A stretch of DNA of 64,000 nt from an uncultured Microbulbifer sp. (GTDB lineage Bacteria; Pseudomonadota; Gammaproteobacteria; Pseudomonadales; Cellvibrionaceae): NCBI RefSeq assembly GCF_947498635.1, contig NZ_CANMKV010000004.1, positions 1-64,000 of the forward strand, written 5' to 3'. The notes beneath the pieces are model-generated. The model was not told the origin of the DNA. It made no database searches and worked only from the letters and a program-made list of their open reading frames with translations. This document shows positions 41,519-50,827 of the stretch, piece after piece. Within the stretch, counting starts at the first letter, position 1. Every line of letters begins with the position of its first letter. The translations under genes were made by a program, and so were the position numbers.

Positions 41519-41554
41519 AAAAAAGGGCGGTACCAAGAAGATTGGTACCGCCCT
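41519..41554 (-). terminator. Active tRNA-Ser terminator, phage-supplied
   Basis: AGGGCGGTACCAA / TTGGTACCGCCCT stem with a 5-base loop and an A run (41519-41524) that becomes the U tract of the leftward tRNA transcript. It lies on the phage side of the core, so the phage replaces the host terminator on integration. Confidence 0.8.
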
Positions 41555-41569
41555 CAGTTGCTTGTAACT

Positions 41570-41649
41570 CATTGATTTACAAGACTTTATATGGCGGTGG
41601 GGCAGGGATTCGAACCCTGGGACCTGTTACAGTCAACGGTTTTCAAGAC
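41570..41649. other. attR, right attachment site
   Basis: 80-bp identical partner of attL at 7243-7322. It contains the 3' 58 bases of the intact tRNA-Ser gene, from the anticodon loop to CCA, plus 22 bases downstream. Confidence 0.9.
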
Positions 41650-41679
41650 CGCCGCTTTCGACCACTCAGCCACCCCACC
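41592..41679 (-). tRNA. tRNA-Ser (anticodon UGA)
   Basis: 88 bases on the minus strand. Acceptor stem GGTGGGG / CCCCACC, discriminator G and encoded CCA. Anticodon loop CTTGAAA inside GGTCTTGAAAACC gives anticodon UGA. Long variable arm and T-arm GGTTCGAATCC are as in serine tRNAs. The prophage entered its 3' part and restored it. Confidence 0.95.
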
Positions 41680-41693
41680 AAATTATGCTGCGC

Positions 41694-41721
41694 ATTATAC
41701 CCAGCTTCGTGCTACATACAA
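41694..41721 (-). promoter_or_regulatory. tRNA-Ser promoter
   Basis: Leftward -10 TATAAT (41694-41699), 16-base spacer, -35 TTGTAT (41716-41721). The -10 ends 15 bp upstream of the mature tRNA 5' end. GC-rich GCGC after the -10 fits a stringently controlled stable-RNA promoter. Confidence 0.7.
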
Positions 41722-41796
41722 GTGCCCTTGTGAATTTTTTTAATAAGTTCAATAGGTTAGGTGATTTATTGACCAATCCCGACACGTGCTCGGGAA

Positions 41797-41832
41797 TAAA
41801 AAAGCCGCCAACACCTCAGGTGTTGGCGGCTT
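41797..41832 (-). terminator. rne terminator
   Basis: Perfect 15-bp stem AAGCCGCCAACACCT / AGGTGTTGGCGGCTT with a 1-base centre. Leftward transcripts end in U7. It follows the rne stop by about 12 bp. Confidence 0.9.
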
Positions 41833-41844
41833 CACGGGGCTCTG

Positions 41845-44775
41845 TTAGCCGGCTTCTGCAGAGTTGCGGTTAGAATCCGCGTCTGCCTGGGCTACGCTTC
41901 GAGCCAGGCGAGGGTCGTTAGCCGGGCGGGTGAGGGGGCGAGGATTGTGCTCAATGGCCGCTGGTTGGGCGGTATCCAGCGGCTGCTGGATGCCGACTTC
42001 ACGGTGCTCGGTAACGATTGCCAGCTCAAGTAATGGCTTGGGATTGTTACGAGGGTCATTACCTGCGCGACCGCGGGTTGCCGGGGAGGTGATTTCTTCG
42101 GAGGCTTTGGCCTCAGCGGTCATTACCTCTTCCCTGGCGAGAGCGTTGCTCAGCTCTTCCTTTGCCTTAGCCGCTTCACTGGCCTCTTGCAGAGCGGTCT
42201 CTTCCGCATCCTCCGGCGATTCCACGGCAGAAGGTGTTTCTTCAGCTGCTTTATTTGCCGTTTGACGGGTGGTGGATCGCTCTTCTTGGGCAGCGGTGGG
42301 TGCTACTTGTGTCGCAGAGGTTGCCGTTACTTTGGGTGCCTCCACGGCAGTGGCCGCCGGTTTCGCTCTTTCTTCGGTATTTGCTACAGATTTTGCTTCC
42401 TCTTGTCTTGTGGTGGCTTCTTCCGCAATCGGGGTGCGTGCGGGGGCCTCTACAGAGGGTTTGGCTTGGCCTGCCTGTGCGGGTTTCGATGGCCTCCGTT
42501 CTTTGCGCTCGGTTTTACGCTTCGGAGTTTCGCTTGCTGGCGTCTCACTAGCGACATTTGTGGCAGTGTCCCTGGACTTTCTGGCTTCACTTTCAGCTTC
42601 GTCAATGGCTTCATTAACTTCGCGGTCCAGCTCTTCCTGGCTTTGGGCAACGGCGGTAGCGGCAGTATTCTCCGGGCGGCGGCCTCGGCGGCGAGCCTGC
42701 GGGCGGCCGCGTACATTGCTGGGGCGGCGTGCCGGGCGCTGTTGATCGGTGCTTTCGTCTACCTGGACACTGCTTTCTGTGGCGCTGCTTTCAGTGATGT
42801 TGCTGCGATTTTCGTCTTTGCGACGATTGTCTCCGCTGCGGCGGCGGCGACGGCGGCGCTGCCCTTCTCCACGCTCTGCTCCACCTTCACGATCATCAAA
42901 TTGCTTGGAGGTTTGTCTGGCCTCTCGCTGATCTTCGCCCTTAGCATCTTCGCGACGATCGTCTTTGCGGCGCGTCTGACGCTCACCGCGATTGCTGCGG
43001 TTACCACTGCGTTGATTGCGATTACGGTTGCGGTTGCGCTGGTAGTCTTTACCTCGGTTTTGAGACTTTTGATGCTTTTGGGGCTCTTCCTCTTTATTGG
43101 AGAAAAGCTCAGCGATGGCACTGATCAGGCGACTGAACAGGCCCGGTTCCGGTTTTTTCTCCGGAGTGGGCGCCGGTGTAGTGTGGGCGATCGGCTTCAC
43201 CGCAGCCTGGGCCGGGGCGCGCTGGGGTTGCTCTTCTTTCTTGGTAACGGTTTCCTCTGCACTTCCGGAAATCTTGTAGGAGGTTTCCAAGGTAGCGGTA
43301 TCGTCATCGCGCAGGCGCTGAACTTCAAAATGCGGTGTTTCAATGTCCGCATTGGGTACAACAACCACTCGGGTCTTGTTGCGGGACTCGATTTGGGAAA
43401 TGGCTTTGCGCTTCTCGTTGAGCAGGTAGGTGGCGACATTCACGGGGGTGATTGCGCGAATCTCTGCGCTGCGCTCTTTCTTGGCTTCTTCTTCCACCAG
43501 GCGAAGGATAGAGAGTGCCAGCGATTTAGTGCCGCGTATGGTGCCCTGTCCACTACAGCGGGGGCAGACACGGAAGGTGGTTTCACCTAGAGACGGACGC
43601 AGGCGCTGGCGCGACATTTCCAAAAGGCCAAAGCGGGAGATACGGCCAACCTGTACGCGTGCGCGGTCCATGCTGAGGGCCTTTTCCATACGCTTCTCAA
43701 CTTCGCGCTGGTTGGACTTGCTTTGCATGTCAATGAAGTCGATGACGACTAGGCCGCCCATGTCGCGCAGTCGCAGCTGGCGGGCAATTTCGTCAGCAGC
43801 TTCGAGGTTGATGTTGCGCGCGGTTTCCTCAATATCGCCGCCCTTGGTGGCGCGAGAGGAGTTGATGTCGATAGAAATCAGCGCTTCGGTGACATCGATA
43901 ACGATGGAGCCGCCGGAGGGGAGTTTGACCTCGCGTTCGAAGGCCGTTTCAATCTGGCTTTCGATTTGGTAGCGGTTGAACAGCGGAATAGAGTCTTCGT
44001 AGAACTTAACCTTGTGGCTGTAGTGGGGCATTACCTGGTCGGCGAAACCTTTTGCCAGCCCGAAGGAGTCTGCGTCATCGACAATCACTTCACCGATATC
44101 GTCGCGCATGTAGTCGCGGATAGCGCGAATAATTACGTTACTTTCCTGGAAGAGGAAGTGTGGGGCTTTAGAGGTGTCCGCCTCGTCTTTTATGGCGTTC
44201 CACAGTTGTAGAAGGTAGTTGAGATCCCATTGCAGCTCCTCGCCGCTGCGGCCAACACCGGCGGTGCGCACGATAATGCCCATGCCTGAGGGGACATCTA
44301 CGCTTGCCAGGGCATCACGCAGCTCGGAGCGTTCGTCGCCTTCGATGCGGCGGGAGATGCCGCCGGCGCGGGGGTTGTTTGGCATCAGGACCAGGTAGCG
44401 CCCGGCGAGGCTGATAAAGGTGGTCAGAGCGGCCCCTTTGTTGCCGCGCTCCTCTTTATCTACCTGAACGATGACTTCCATGCCCTCTTTGACGACATCT
44501 TTAATCTTGATGCGGCCTTCGATGTCCTTGGGCTGTTTGAGGAAGTATTCACGGGAAATTTCTTTCAGGGGGAGGAAGCCGTGGCGCTCTTCACCGTAGT
44601 CGACAAAAGCGGCTTCGAGGGAGGGTTCTACACGGGTAATTTTGCCTTTGTAGATATTGGCTTTTTTCTGCTGACGGGTGCGGTTTTCAATGTCCAGGTC
44701 GTAGAGCCACTGGCCGTCGACCAGGGCTACACGCAACTCTTCAGGTTGGGTTGCGTTGATTAGCATTCTCTTCAT
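41845..44775 (-). CDS. rne: Ribonuclease E
   Basis: 976 residues from [21 protein letters not shown], the standard RNase E start; 35 extra upstream codons in the open frame are not part of it. S1 domain about residues 35-125 ([18 protein letters not shown]). Catalytic core contains [18 protein letters not shown] and [11 protein letters not shown] with the magnesium-binding aspartates. The zinc link is CPRCSGQG. The C-terminal ~470 residues are a disordered scaffold, Arg- and Glu-rich ([28 protein letters not shown]) as used to build the degradosome. It leads mRNA decay and rRNA/tRNA processing. Confidence 0.96.
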   Translation of the reverse strand: MKRMLINATQPEELRVALVDGQWLYDLDIENRTRQQKKANIYKGKITRVEPSLEAAFVDYGEERHGFLPLKEISREYFLKQPKDIEGRIKIKDVVKEGMEVIVQVDKEERGNKGAALTTFISLAGRYLVLMPNNPRAGGISRRIEGDERSELRDALASVDVPSGMGIIVRTAGVGRSGEELQWDLNYLLQLWNAIKDEADTSKAPHFLFQESNVIIRAIRDYMRDDIGEVIVDDADSFGLAKGFADQVMPHYSHKVKFYEDSIPLFNRYQIESQIETAFEREVKLPSGGSIVIDVTEALISIDINSSRATKGGDIEETARNINLEAADEIARQLRLRDMGGLVVIDFIDMQSKSNQREVEKRMEKALSMDRARVQVGRISRFGLLEMSRQRLRPSLGETTFRVCPRCSGQGTIRGTKSLALSILRLVEEEAKKERSAEIRAITPVNVATYLLNEKRKAISQIESRNKTRVVVVPNADIETPHFEVQRLRDDDTATLETSYKISGSAEETVTKKEEQPQRAPAQAAVKPIAHTTPAPTPEKKPEPGLFSRLISAIAELFSNKEEEPQKHQKSQNRGKDYQRNRNRNRNQRSGNRSNRGERQTRRKDDRREDAKGEDQREARQTSKQFDDREGGAERGEGQRRRRRRRSGDNRRKDENRSNITESSATESSVQVDESTDQQRPARRPSNVRGRPQARRRGRRPENTAATAVAQSQEELDREVNEAIDEAESEARKSRDTATNVASETPASETPKRKTERKERRPSKPAQAGQAKPSVEAPARTPIAEEATTRQEEAKSVANTEERAKPAATAVEAPKVTATSATQVAPTAAQEERSTTRQTANKAAEETPSAVESPEDAEETALQEASEAAKAKEELSNALAREEVMTAEAKASEEITSPATRGRAGNDPRNNPKPLLELAIVTEHREVGIQQPLDTAQPAAIEHNPRPLTRPANDPRLARSVAQADADSNRNSAEAG

Positions 44776-45577
44776 GCGTGTCGTTTTCCTTGCGTTGCGC
44801 AAAGGTATGACACCGCTGTTTGCAGACTTGCTTGTGGGCCACCAAATGGAGAGGACCAGATGGCGGGGCAGGGAAATCAAAAGCGCTGTCTCTGCCGCAA
44901 ACTCAGTCTACGCGGCTTATTTGAGACGATCGTTCGCCTATAGTTCTCACTGCAAAAACTCCGGATAAACGCTGTTGTGGTGCTATCCGTTGGTACTTTG
45001 AGTACCTTTTTTCCTTGAGTACCTTTTGTTAGTACTGCCCTGTACCAGGGCCGTGGATTTCCATGGCCGGGTTGGGCGCCACCCTTCGGTCAGTTTCAAG
45101 CTGGGTGGCAAGGTTTGCGTCGTTGTTACTGGCTCTGCAGCTCGGCTTTTGGCCGGTGCCTATCTTCTTTTACTTTGTTCACCAGGTTATTGGAAACAGT
45201 TGAACCCTGGTTGCCAGTTCGGTCGCTGGCATCATCATCTGCAGAGCGGGACGCAAATTTTATGAGTTGTCCTTTCAAGCGCTGCGGGTTGCGGCCCGTC
45301 TTACCTTCGCGATAGTTACCCACTTAACTGTGGGCTGTTGTGCCGGTGAGGCCCCTTGAGATTCTCGTTTTGGGGTGCGCTCATCAGCTAAGTTTTTTAT
45401 CAATGACGCGGTATGCCCGCGCACTGGCCGAACAGCGGTATTTTCTCTGAAACCTTGGCTATCTCTTCATGTGGGAAGCCGCCAATGGCCGAAAACCAGC
45501 CGAATCCAGGCCGGCCGAATATAGCACGGGCAGGGTGGTGCTTCAATTGTCCTGGCCGCGGCGCTATGATGCGCGTC
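44776..45577. promoter_or_regulatory. rne leader and rne/rluC divergent region
   Basis: About 800 bp without a credible gene, large for this kind of neighbourhood. RNase E genes have long 5' leaders that the enzyme itself cuts to control its level, and this stretch is the place for one. GAGTACCTTTT is repeated in tandem (45001-45011 and 45018-45028); read leftward it is AAAAGGTACTC twice. The rluC promoter should lie at the right end. Confidence 0.5.
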
Positions 45578-46573
45578 ATGCGAAGTACATCCCCCCATAA
45601 AGCGGCTGCGGCCGACACCCCCTCTGATACCTGGAAAGCCTCTGGTGGCGTACAGTTCTTAACTGTGCCCGATGAGCTGGCAGGGCAGAGGGTTGATAAT
45701 TTTCTAATGGCGCGCCTTAAGGGCGTGCCCCGATCGCGAGTTTATCGAATCCTGCGTAAGGGTGAGGTCAGAGTAAATAAAGGACGGGTAAAGGCAGAAT
45801 ACAAGTTGGTGGCTGGTGATGTAGTGCGTGTGCCGCCAATTCGTGCTGCGGAACAGGCTCCTGCTCCGCTTGCGGGAGAACCGCTGCGTCAGCTGATAAA
45901 AGATTCCATACTTTACGATGACAAGGGCCTGCTTGTGATCAGTAAGCCTGCCGGCCTCGCTGTCCATGGCGGCAGTGGAGTGCGGCTCGGTTTGATTGAG
46001 GTGCTCAGGCAAATGTATCCGCAGAGCCCGTTTATCGAGCTTGTGCATCGCCTTGATCGGGATACGAGCGGCGCGATTATGGTGGCGCGCAAGCGCGCGG
46101 TTTTACAGCATGTGCAGTCAGAGCTGCGCGATGGTCGTATCGGTAAGTCTTATTTGGCTCTGGCAGTGGGTAAATGGCCCAGGGGTCAAAAGGTGGTTGA
46201 GGTGCCTTTGCGCAAAAATACGCTGAAGAGCGGTGAGCGAATGGTCTCGGTCCACCAAGATGGCAAAGCTTCCGAAACGCGCTTTCAAGTGCTGGAGCGC
46301 TTTAAGGCGGCGACGTTGCTAGCCGCAGAGCCTGTGACCGGGCGTACTCACCAAATTCGAGTGCATGCTCAATTTGTTGGCTGCCCCCTGGCGGGTGACA
46401 GCAAATACACGGCTGATGAGGATAATCGGGATTTTCGCGAACGGGGCCTCAAGCGTCTTTTCCTTCATTCGGCCTCGGTGCGCTGTACGCTACCAGATGG
46501 TACCAGTGTGCATGTTGAGGCGCCTCTGCCAGGTGAGTTGCAGGGGTTGCTGAAGAAGTTGCGGGATGAGTAG
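45578..46573 (+). CDS. rluC: 23S rRNA pseudouridine synthase C
   Basis: 331 residues from ATG 45578 (MRSTSPHKAAA); the longer open frame from 45413 runs through the promoter region. S4-type RNA-binding domain about 35-100 (DNFLMARLKGVPRSRVYRILRKGEVRVNKGRV) and catalytic HRLDRDTSG with the essential Asp. Ends with GRTHQIRVHAQFVGCPLAGDSKY. Modifies U955, U2504 and U2580 in E. coli 23S rRNA. Divergent from rne as in E. coli. Confidence 0.93.
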   Translation: MRSTSPHKAAAADTPSDTWKASGGVQFLTVPDELAGQRVDNFLMARLKGVPRSRVYRILRKGEVRVNKGRVKAEYKLVAGDVVRVPPIRAAEQAPAPLAGEPLRQLIKDSILYDDKGLLVISKPAGLAVHGGSGVRLGLIEVLRQMYPQSPFIELVHRLDRDTSGAIMVARKRAVLQHVQSELRDGRIGKSYLALAVGKWPRGQKVVEVPLRKNTLKSGERMVSVHQDGKASETRFQVLERFKAATLLAAEPVTGRTHQIRVHAQFVGCPLAGDSKYTADEDNRDFRERGLKRLFLHSASVRCTLPDGTSVHVEAPLPGELQGLLKKLRDE

Positions 46574-46584
46574 GGTTTGTAGTT

Positions 46585-47229
46585 ATGCTGGTAATACTTG
46601 ACTGGGACGGCACAGTTTGTAATTCCGAGGCTCGGATTGTGGCGTGTATGCTGCGTGCAGCTGAGCGGGTAGGGTTGCCAGTGCTCGCTCCAGAGGCCGT
46701 AAGCAATATTATTGGGTTGGGGCTGCCGGAGGCCGTGGCGAGCTTGTTTCCTGAGGCTGCCAGCGAGGATAAGCAAGCCCTGCGGCAGTTCTATTCCGAG
46801 GAGTGGATGGCTGCCAGGGTGGACCCTCTGCCTTTGTTTGAGGGTGTATTGGACACCCTGGACAAACTGCTTTGTGGGGGGCATCGGCTGGCGGTTGCTA
46901 CAGGAAAGAGTCGGCGCGGTCTCAACCGGGAGTTTGATGAGCACGGCTTGGGGCATTTGTTTGTAGCGAGTCGCTGTGCGGATGAGACGGCGTCCAAGCC
47001 AGATCCGCGAATGCTTAGTGAGCTGCTGACCGAAACAAGTTGTGGTGTCGATGAGGCCGTCATGGTGGGCGATACGGTTTACGACCTAAATATGGCTGCG
47101 GCGATTGGTATGTCTTCTATCGGGGTAAGCTATGGTGCCCATTGCCCGACTCGTCTACAGGGGTGCAAGCCTCAGATCATCATAGATGAGTTTGCCGACC
47201 TGCTTGGTTGGTCCCCGCTTAGCACTTAA
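46585..47229 (+). CDS. HAD-family phosphatase (phosphoglycolate phosphatase-like)
   Basis: 214 residues. HAD motif I DWDGTVCNSE at 6-15, motif II/III ATGKSRRGL and SKPDPRM, motif IV VGDTVYDLNMAAAIG. A cap of class IA. The gene follows rluC by 11 bp, a known pairing; its substrate could be a sugar phosphate, phosphoglycolate or a nucleotide. Its 3' end overlaps the convergent maf-type gene. Confidence 0.88.
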   Translation: MLVILDWDGTVCNSEARIVACMLRAAERVGLPVLAPEAVSNIIGLGLPEAVASLFPEAASEDKQALRQFYSEEWMAARVDPLPLFEGVLDTLDKLLCGGHRLAVATGKSRRGLNREFDEHGLGHLFVASRCADETASKPDPRMLSELLTETSCGVDEAVMVGDTVYDLNMAAAIGMSSIGVSYGAHCPTRLQGCKPQIIIDEFADLLGWSPLST

Positions 47230-47818
47230 TTTCTGGGTTTAGTGGGTCTATACCAAATTCGCTGAGGAAGTCTACCAGTCGGATCAGGGGGAGGCCCACA
47301 AGGGTGTTGATGTCGTCCCCGTCAAGCTTCTCAAATAAGGTAATGCCCAGGCCTTCTACCTTAAAGGACCCGGCGCAGTCGTAGGGTTTCTCCAATTCTA
47401 CGTATCTTTCGATCTGCGCTGAGTTCAATGTGCGGAAGTACACCGTAAAAGTCTCCACCGTGCTTGTTTGTCGCCCACTTTCGCTGTCGAGGAGTGAGAG
47501 GCCGGTGTGAAAGGTGACTTTGTGGCCGGAGCAGGTCTGAAGTTGGGCGATGGCCTTGGATCGATTGCCTGGTTTTCCTAGTATTTGCCCGCGGCATTCG
47601 GCCACCTGGTCTGACCCTATGATCAGGGCGTGCGGGTTGTTGACGGCCAAAGCCTCAGTCTTTCTTTTGGCTAGTCTCAAGGCCAGCGCGTCGGCACCCT
47701 CTCCGGGCCTCGCCTCTTCATTTATATGGGGGGCCGCGTACTGGAAGGGAAGTTGCAACTGTTGCAGTAGTGCTCTGCGGTAGGGGGAGCTGGAGGCTAG
47801 TATCAGTGGGGTGGCCAT
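47219..47818 (-). CDS. yceF: Maf/YceF-type nucleoside triphosphate pyrophosphatase
   Basis: 199 residues. LASSSPYRRALLQQLQLPFQ at the start, IIGSDQVAE, KPGNRSKAIAQLQTCSGHKVTFHTGLSL and DCAGSFKVEGLGI. These are the Maf motifs; location by yceD-rpmF-plsX is that of YceF, a m7GTP pyrophosphatase. It hydrolyses modified or non-canonical NTPs. Leftward, converging with the HAD gene with an 11-bp overlap of ends. Confidence 0.9.
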   Translation of the reverse strand: MATPLILASSSPYRRALLQQLQLPFQYAAPHINEEARPGEGADALALRLAKRKTEALAVNNPHALIIGSDQVAECRGQILGKPGNRSKAIAQLQTCSGHKVTFHTGLSLLDSESGRQTSTVETFTVYFRTLNSAQIERYVELEKPYDCAGSFKVEGLGITLFEKLDGDDINTLVGLPLIRLVDFLSEFGIDPLNPEIKC

Positions 47819-47925
47819 TATTTGGACAATTCCATGGTTGGTTGGTCAAGGTTTGTGCGTGGGCGATACTGCAGTGGCTTAATTGTTTTGACAAGGGTGG
47901 GGCGAGTCCATAGAATTGCGCGCTT

Positions 47926-48468
47926 ATGTCGATAGCCCCCCCTAAATCAGTATTGCCGAAGAGCGTTGACGCTCGAAAATTGGTGCAGCGCGAACAGTTT
48001 CTGGACGGTATTTTACCTCTGGAGTCACTGGAGCGTCTCAGTGAGGCTGTAGAGTCTGTGGATGGGGAGATCGCGACTGAAATTCAGTTTGGCCGTGATC
48101 TGCAAAATCATCTCACTGTCAGCGGTAAGGTATCGTGCGCAGTGGACCTGCTATGCCAGCGTTGTTTGCATCCTGTGCGAGAACAGCTGGAGGCGCAGTT
48201 TTGCTGGGGTATCGTTTGGTCTGAAGAGCAGGGCAGGGCCCTCCCTAAAGACCTGGATCCGGTTATTCAAGACGGCGATGAGCTGGACTTGCACTTGATC
48301 CTTGAAGATGAAATTTTGCTCAATCTGCCGATGGTGGCTTATCACGATGAGGAATGCGTCTCTAAGGAGAGCTTTCACGTTGGTGAGGAAGAAACTGAAG
48401 CGGGGGAGCAGCAGGAAAACCCCTTTAAAGTGCTGGAGCAGTTGAAGGGTTCTTCGGGTAAATCCTAG
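47926..48468 (+). CDS. yceD: rRNA accumulation protein YceD (DUF177)
   Basis: 180 residues. DUF177 signature: VDLLCQRCLHPVREQLEAQFCWG with C-x2-C, followed by an acidic end (DLDPVIQDGDELDLHLILEDEILLNLPMVAYHDEECV). Needed for normal 23S rRNA levels in E. coli. Upstream of rpmF, as in most bacteria. Confidence 0.93.
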   Translation: MSIAPPKSVLPKSVDARKLVQREQFLDGILPLESLERLSEAVESVDGEIATEIQFGRDLQNHLTVSGKVSCAVDLLCQRCLHPVREQLEAQFCWGIVWSEEQGRALPKDLDPVIQDGDELDLHLILEDEILLNLPMVAYHDEECVSKESFHVGEEETEAGEQQENPFKVLEQLKGSSGKS

Positions 48469-48541
48469 ATTTTCCGGGGAGTTTGGGCTCGCCGGTAGGC
48501 GCCCCGGTTCCAGCGAAATTTGTTTATTTTAGGAGCTAGCA

Positions 48542-48736
48542 ATGGCTGTTCAACAAAACAAGAAGACTCGTTCCCGTCGCGGCATGCGCCGCTCTCACGA
48601 CGCTCTGGGCGCCGGTGCCACCCTTTCCGTAGATCCGACTACCGGTGAAAAGCACCTGCGTCACCACGTGACCAAAGACGGTTTCTACCGTGGTCGCAAG
48701 GTGCTCGAAATCGGCGGCGGCTCCGAAGAAGAGTAA
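48542..48736 (+). CDS. rpmF: 50S ribosomal protein L32
   Basis: 64 residues, [22 protein letters not shown] start, [21 protein letters not shown] end. It has no cysteines, so it is the zinc-free form. AGGAG ribosome site. Coupled with yceD and plsX in the standard order. Confidence 0.97.
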   Translation: MAVQQNKKTRSRRGMRRSHDALGAGATLSVDPTTGEKHLRHHVTKDGFYRGRKVLEIGGGSEEE

Positions 48737-48739
48737 GCT

Positions 48740-49786
48740 TTGTCCAGCCAATTGCGATTGGCCGTGGATGCAATGGGCGGGGACTTAGGTCCCCGCTCTG
48801 TCGTTCCGGCCTGTGTTAGATTCCTTCAAAACTTCCCCGCAGCGCAGCTGAAACTCTTCGGTCCCCGCGCGCAACTAGAAGCACTGTTCCTGGAGCAGCG
48901 CCACCCCCGCATTCCCGATCGTCTTGAAATTGTTGACTGTGAACAGGTGGTTACCCAGGAGTGCAACCCTCTTCAGGCTGTGCGTCACAAGCGTGATTCC
49001 ACAATGGCCGAAGCGCTGAGAGCGGTTGCTGAGGGCGATGCTCAGGCTATGGTGACCTCTGGAAATACCGGCGCGCTTTTAGCTTTGAGCCGTAGCGTTC
49101 TGGGTAATATTGAGGGCGTTAGAAAGCCGGCACTGGGTAAGTCTGTCCCTTCGGGGCACGGCTCCTGTTACCTTTTAGATCTGGGTGCAAATGTGGGGTG
49201 CAATGCGGAGGACTTGTTGCAGTTCGCTCGGATGGGGATAGAGGCGCAGCATCTTCATACCGGAACCCCCCGCGCAGACATTGAAGTGGCTCTATTGAAT
49301 ATAGGCGCTGAAGCGCACAAGGGAACCGCTGAGATCCGTAGGGCTGCAGAGCTCTTGGAGGCAGACCCGGAAGTCAATTATGTGGGGTTTGTGGAGGGGC
49401 ACGATATCTTTACCGGTGCCGTCGACGTGGTTGTATGCGATGGGCTGATGGGGAATGTGGCCATGAAATCCGCTGAAGGTGTAATTAGACTTATGGGTCA
49501 AAAAGCGTTCACTATTGAAAAGAAGGGTTGCTTTAAGCGTTTTTTTGGCCAATTAGCCATAAAGTTGTTGCGAAAATGGCGCACACAGGTAGAGCCTGCT
49601 CGCTATAATGGCGCCAGTTTTGTAGGAGTGAAGGGTAACGTGATCAAGAGTCACGGAGGTGCCAGCAGTGAAGCCTTTTACCGGGCCATGGTGACGGCTA
49701 AAGAATGTGCCGATGCTAACCTAGCCGCGAGAGTCGGTGCCGCTTTGGTGCAGGCTGGCGAGCGAAACTCAAGGGCAATAGGGTAG
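48740..49786 (+). CDS. plsX: Phosphate acyltransferase PlsX
   Basis: 348 residues from TTG 48740, 3 bp after rpmF. LAVDAMGGDLGPRSVVPACV start, VTSGNTGALLALS, and GMGxxxxEGxxG-type end (FVGVKGNVIKSHGGASSEAF). Makes acyl-phosphate from acyl-ACP for phospholipid synthesis, at the inner membrane surface. The gene after it is fabD, not fabH. Confidence 0.95.
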   Translation: MSSQLRLAVDAMGGDLGPRSVVPACVRFLQNFPAAQLKLFGPRAQLEALFLEQRHPRIPDRLEIVDCEQVVTQECNPLQAVRHKRDSTMAEALRAVAEGDAQAMVTSGNTGALLALSRSVLGNIEGVRKPALGKSVPSGHGSCYLLDLGANVGCNAEDLLQFARMGIEAQHLHTGTPRADIEVALLNIGAEAHKGTAEIRRAAELLEADPEVNYVGFVEGHDIFTGAVDVVVCDGLMGNVAMKSAEGVIRLMGQKAFTIEKKGCFKRFFGQLAIKLLRKWRTQVEPARYNGASFVGVKGNVIKSHGGASSEAFYRAMVTAKECADANLAARVGAALVQAGERNSRAIG

Positions 49787-49838
49787 AAAGCATGCCCTTC
49801 TCTTACTGAAATTTGCCAAACAGATTTAAGGATGTCTT

Positions 49839-50783
49839 ATGACCAATGCCGCGCTTGCATTCGTCTTTCCGGGGCAGGGATCTCAAAAGATCGGAATGCT
49901 CTCCGAAATTGCCCAGGAAGCCCCTGAAATCCTCGCCACTTTTGCCGAAGCTTCGGAAGTCCTCGGTTATGACCTTTGGGACCTCTGCCAAAATGGCGAG
50001 CAAGAAGCAATCAATCTTACTCAGCGTACCCAGCCACTGCTTTTAGCCTCAAGTGTTGCTCTTTACCGACTCTGGCGTGCCCGTGGCGGCGCCCTGCCCG
50101 CAAGCATGGCGGGACACAGTCTTGGAGAGTGGTCAGCATTAGTTTGTTCGGGAGTCTTGGCGTTCAAGGATGCAGTTCACTTGGTCCGTGAACGCGGCCG
50201 CCTGATGCAGGAGGCCGTCCCTGTCGGCACGGGGGCTATGGCTGCTGTGATAGGTCTTGACGATGCCGAGGTAGAAGAGGCTTGTGCCAGTGCGGCACAG
50301 GGCGAGGTAGTTGCCGCGGTGAACTATAACTCTCCGGGTCAAATTGTCATCGCTGGCAGCAGTGCTGCGGTTGGGCGTGCTATTGATGCCTGTAAGGCGG
50401 CGGGTGCCAAGAGGGCAATGCCTCTGCCAGTGAGCGCACCATTCCATACTGAGTTGATGCGTCCGGCAGCGGAAAAGCTTGCTCCCCAAATTGAGGCGGC
50501 AGAATTCAGTGCACCTGAAATTCCCGTAGTACACAATGTACATGCCGAAACCGAGGCTGATCCGGTGAAGATCAAAGCGCTTATGATTGAGCAGATCTAT
50601 AGCCCTGTGCGCTGGTCCGCCTGCTCCCAAAAGCTGGTGGCTGATGGTGTTATGCAGCTGGTTGAGTGTGGGCCCGGCAAGGTGCTGGCGGGTTTGGCTA
50701 AGCGGATCAATCGCAGTGTTGCCTGTCATGGCATCGACACTCCCGGAAGCTTTAATGAGGCACTGAGATCCACAGCCATCTGA
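49839..50783 (+). CDS. fabD: Malonyl-CoA:ACP transacylase
   Basis: 314 residues. FVFPGQGSQKIGML at 8-21, catalytic Ser in GHSLGEWSAL near 93, and active-site His in PVSAPFHTELM. Loads malonate onto ACP. Part of the fab cluster. Confidence 0.96.
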   Translation: MTNAALAFVFPGQGSQKIGMLSEIAQEAPEILATFAEASEVLGYDLWDLCQNGEQEAINLTQRTQPLLLASSVALYRLWRARGGALPASMAGHSLGEWSALVCSGVLAFKDAVHLVRERGRLMQEAVPVGTGAMAAVIGLDDAEVEEACASAAQGEVVAAVNYNSPGQIVIAGSSAAVGRAIDACKAAGAKRAMPLPVSAPFHTELMRPAAEKLAPQIEAAEFSAPEIPVVHNVHAETEADPVKIKALMIEQIYSPVRWSACSQKLVADGVMQLVECGPGKVLAGLAKRINRSVACHGIDTPGSFNEALRSTAI

Positions 50784-50827
50784 GTTGCTCGGGTGATTGG
50801 CGATGATCGAATAAGGATAAAGCAAGT

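Larger units (their letters stand above)
41341..41649. repeat. Right copy of the repeat also at 6394-7322
   Basis: Phage right end: leader of the GNAT cassette, arm-type repeat, tRNA terminator and tRNA 3' part. Matches the left flank apart from the IS200 insertion, with mismatches spread along except in the 80-bp core. Confidence 0.7.

Noticed and set aside
42187-43590. 467-codon open frame on the + strand
   Set aside because: It lies opposite the repetitive Arg/Glu-rich C-terminal part of rne and reads as low-complexity Cys/Phe/Gly. A shadow of codon bias.
45413-45577. Longer N-terminus for RluC
   Set aside because: The extra residues are not like other RluC proteins and cover the likely promoter; ATG 45578 fits the family.
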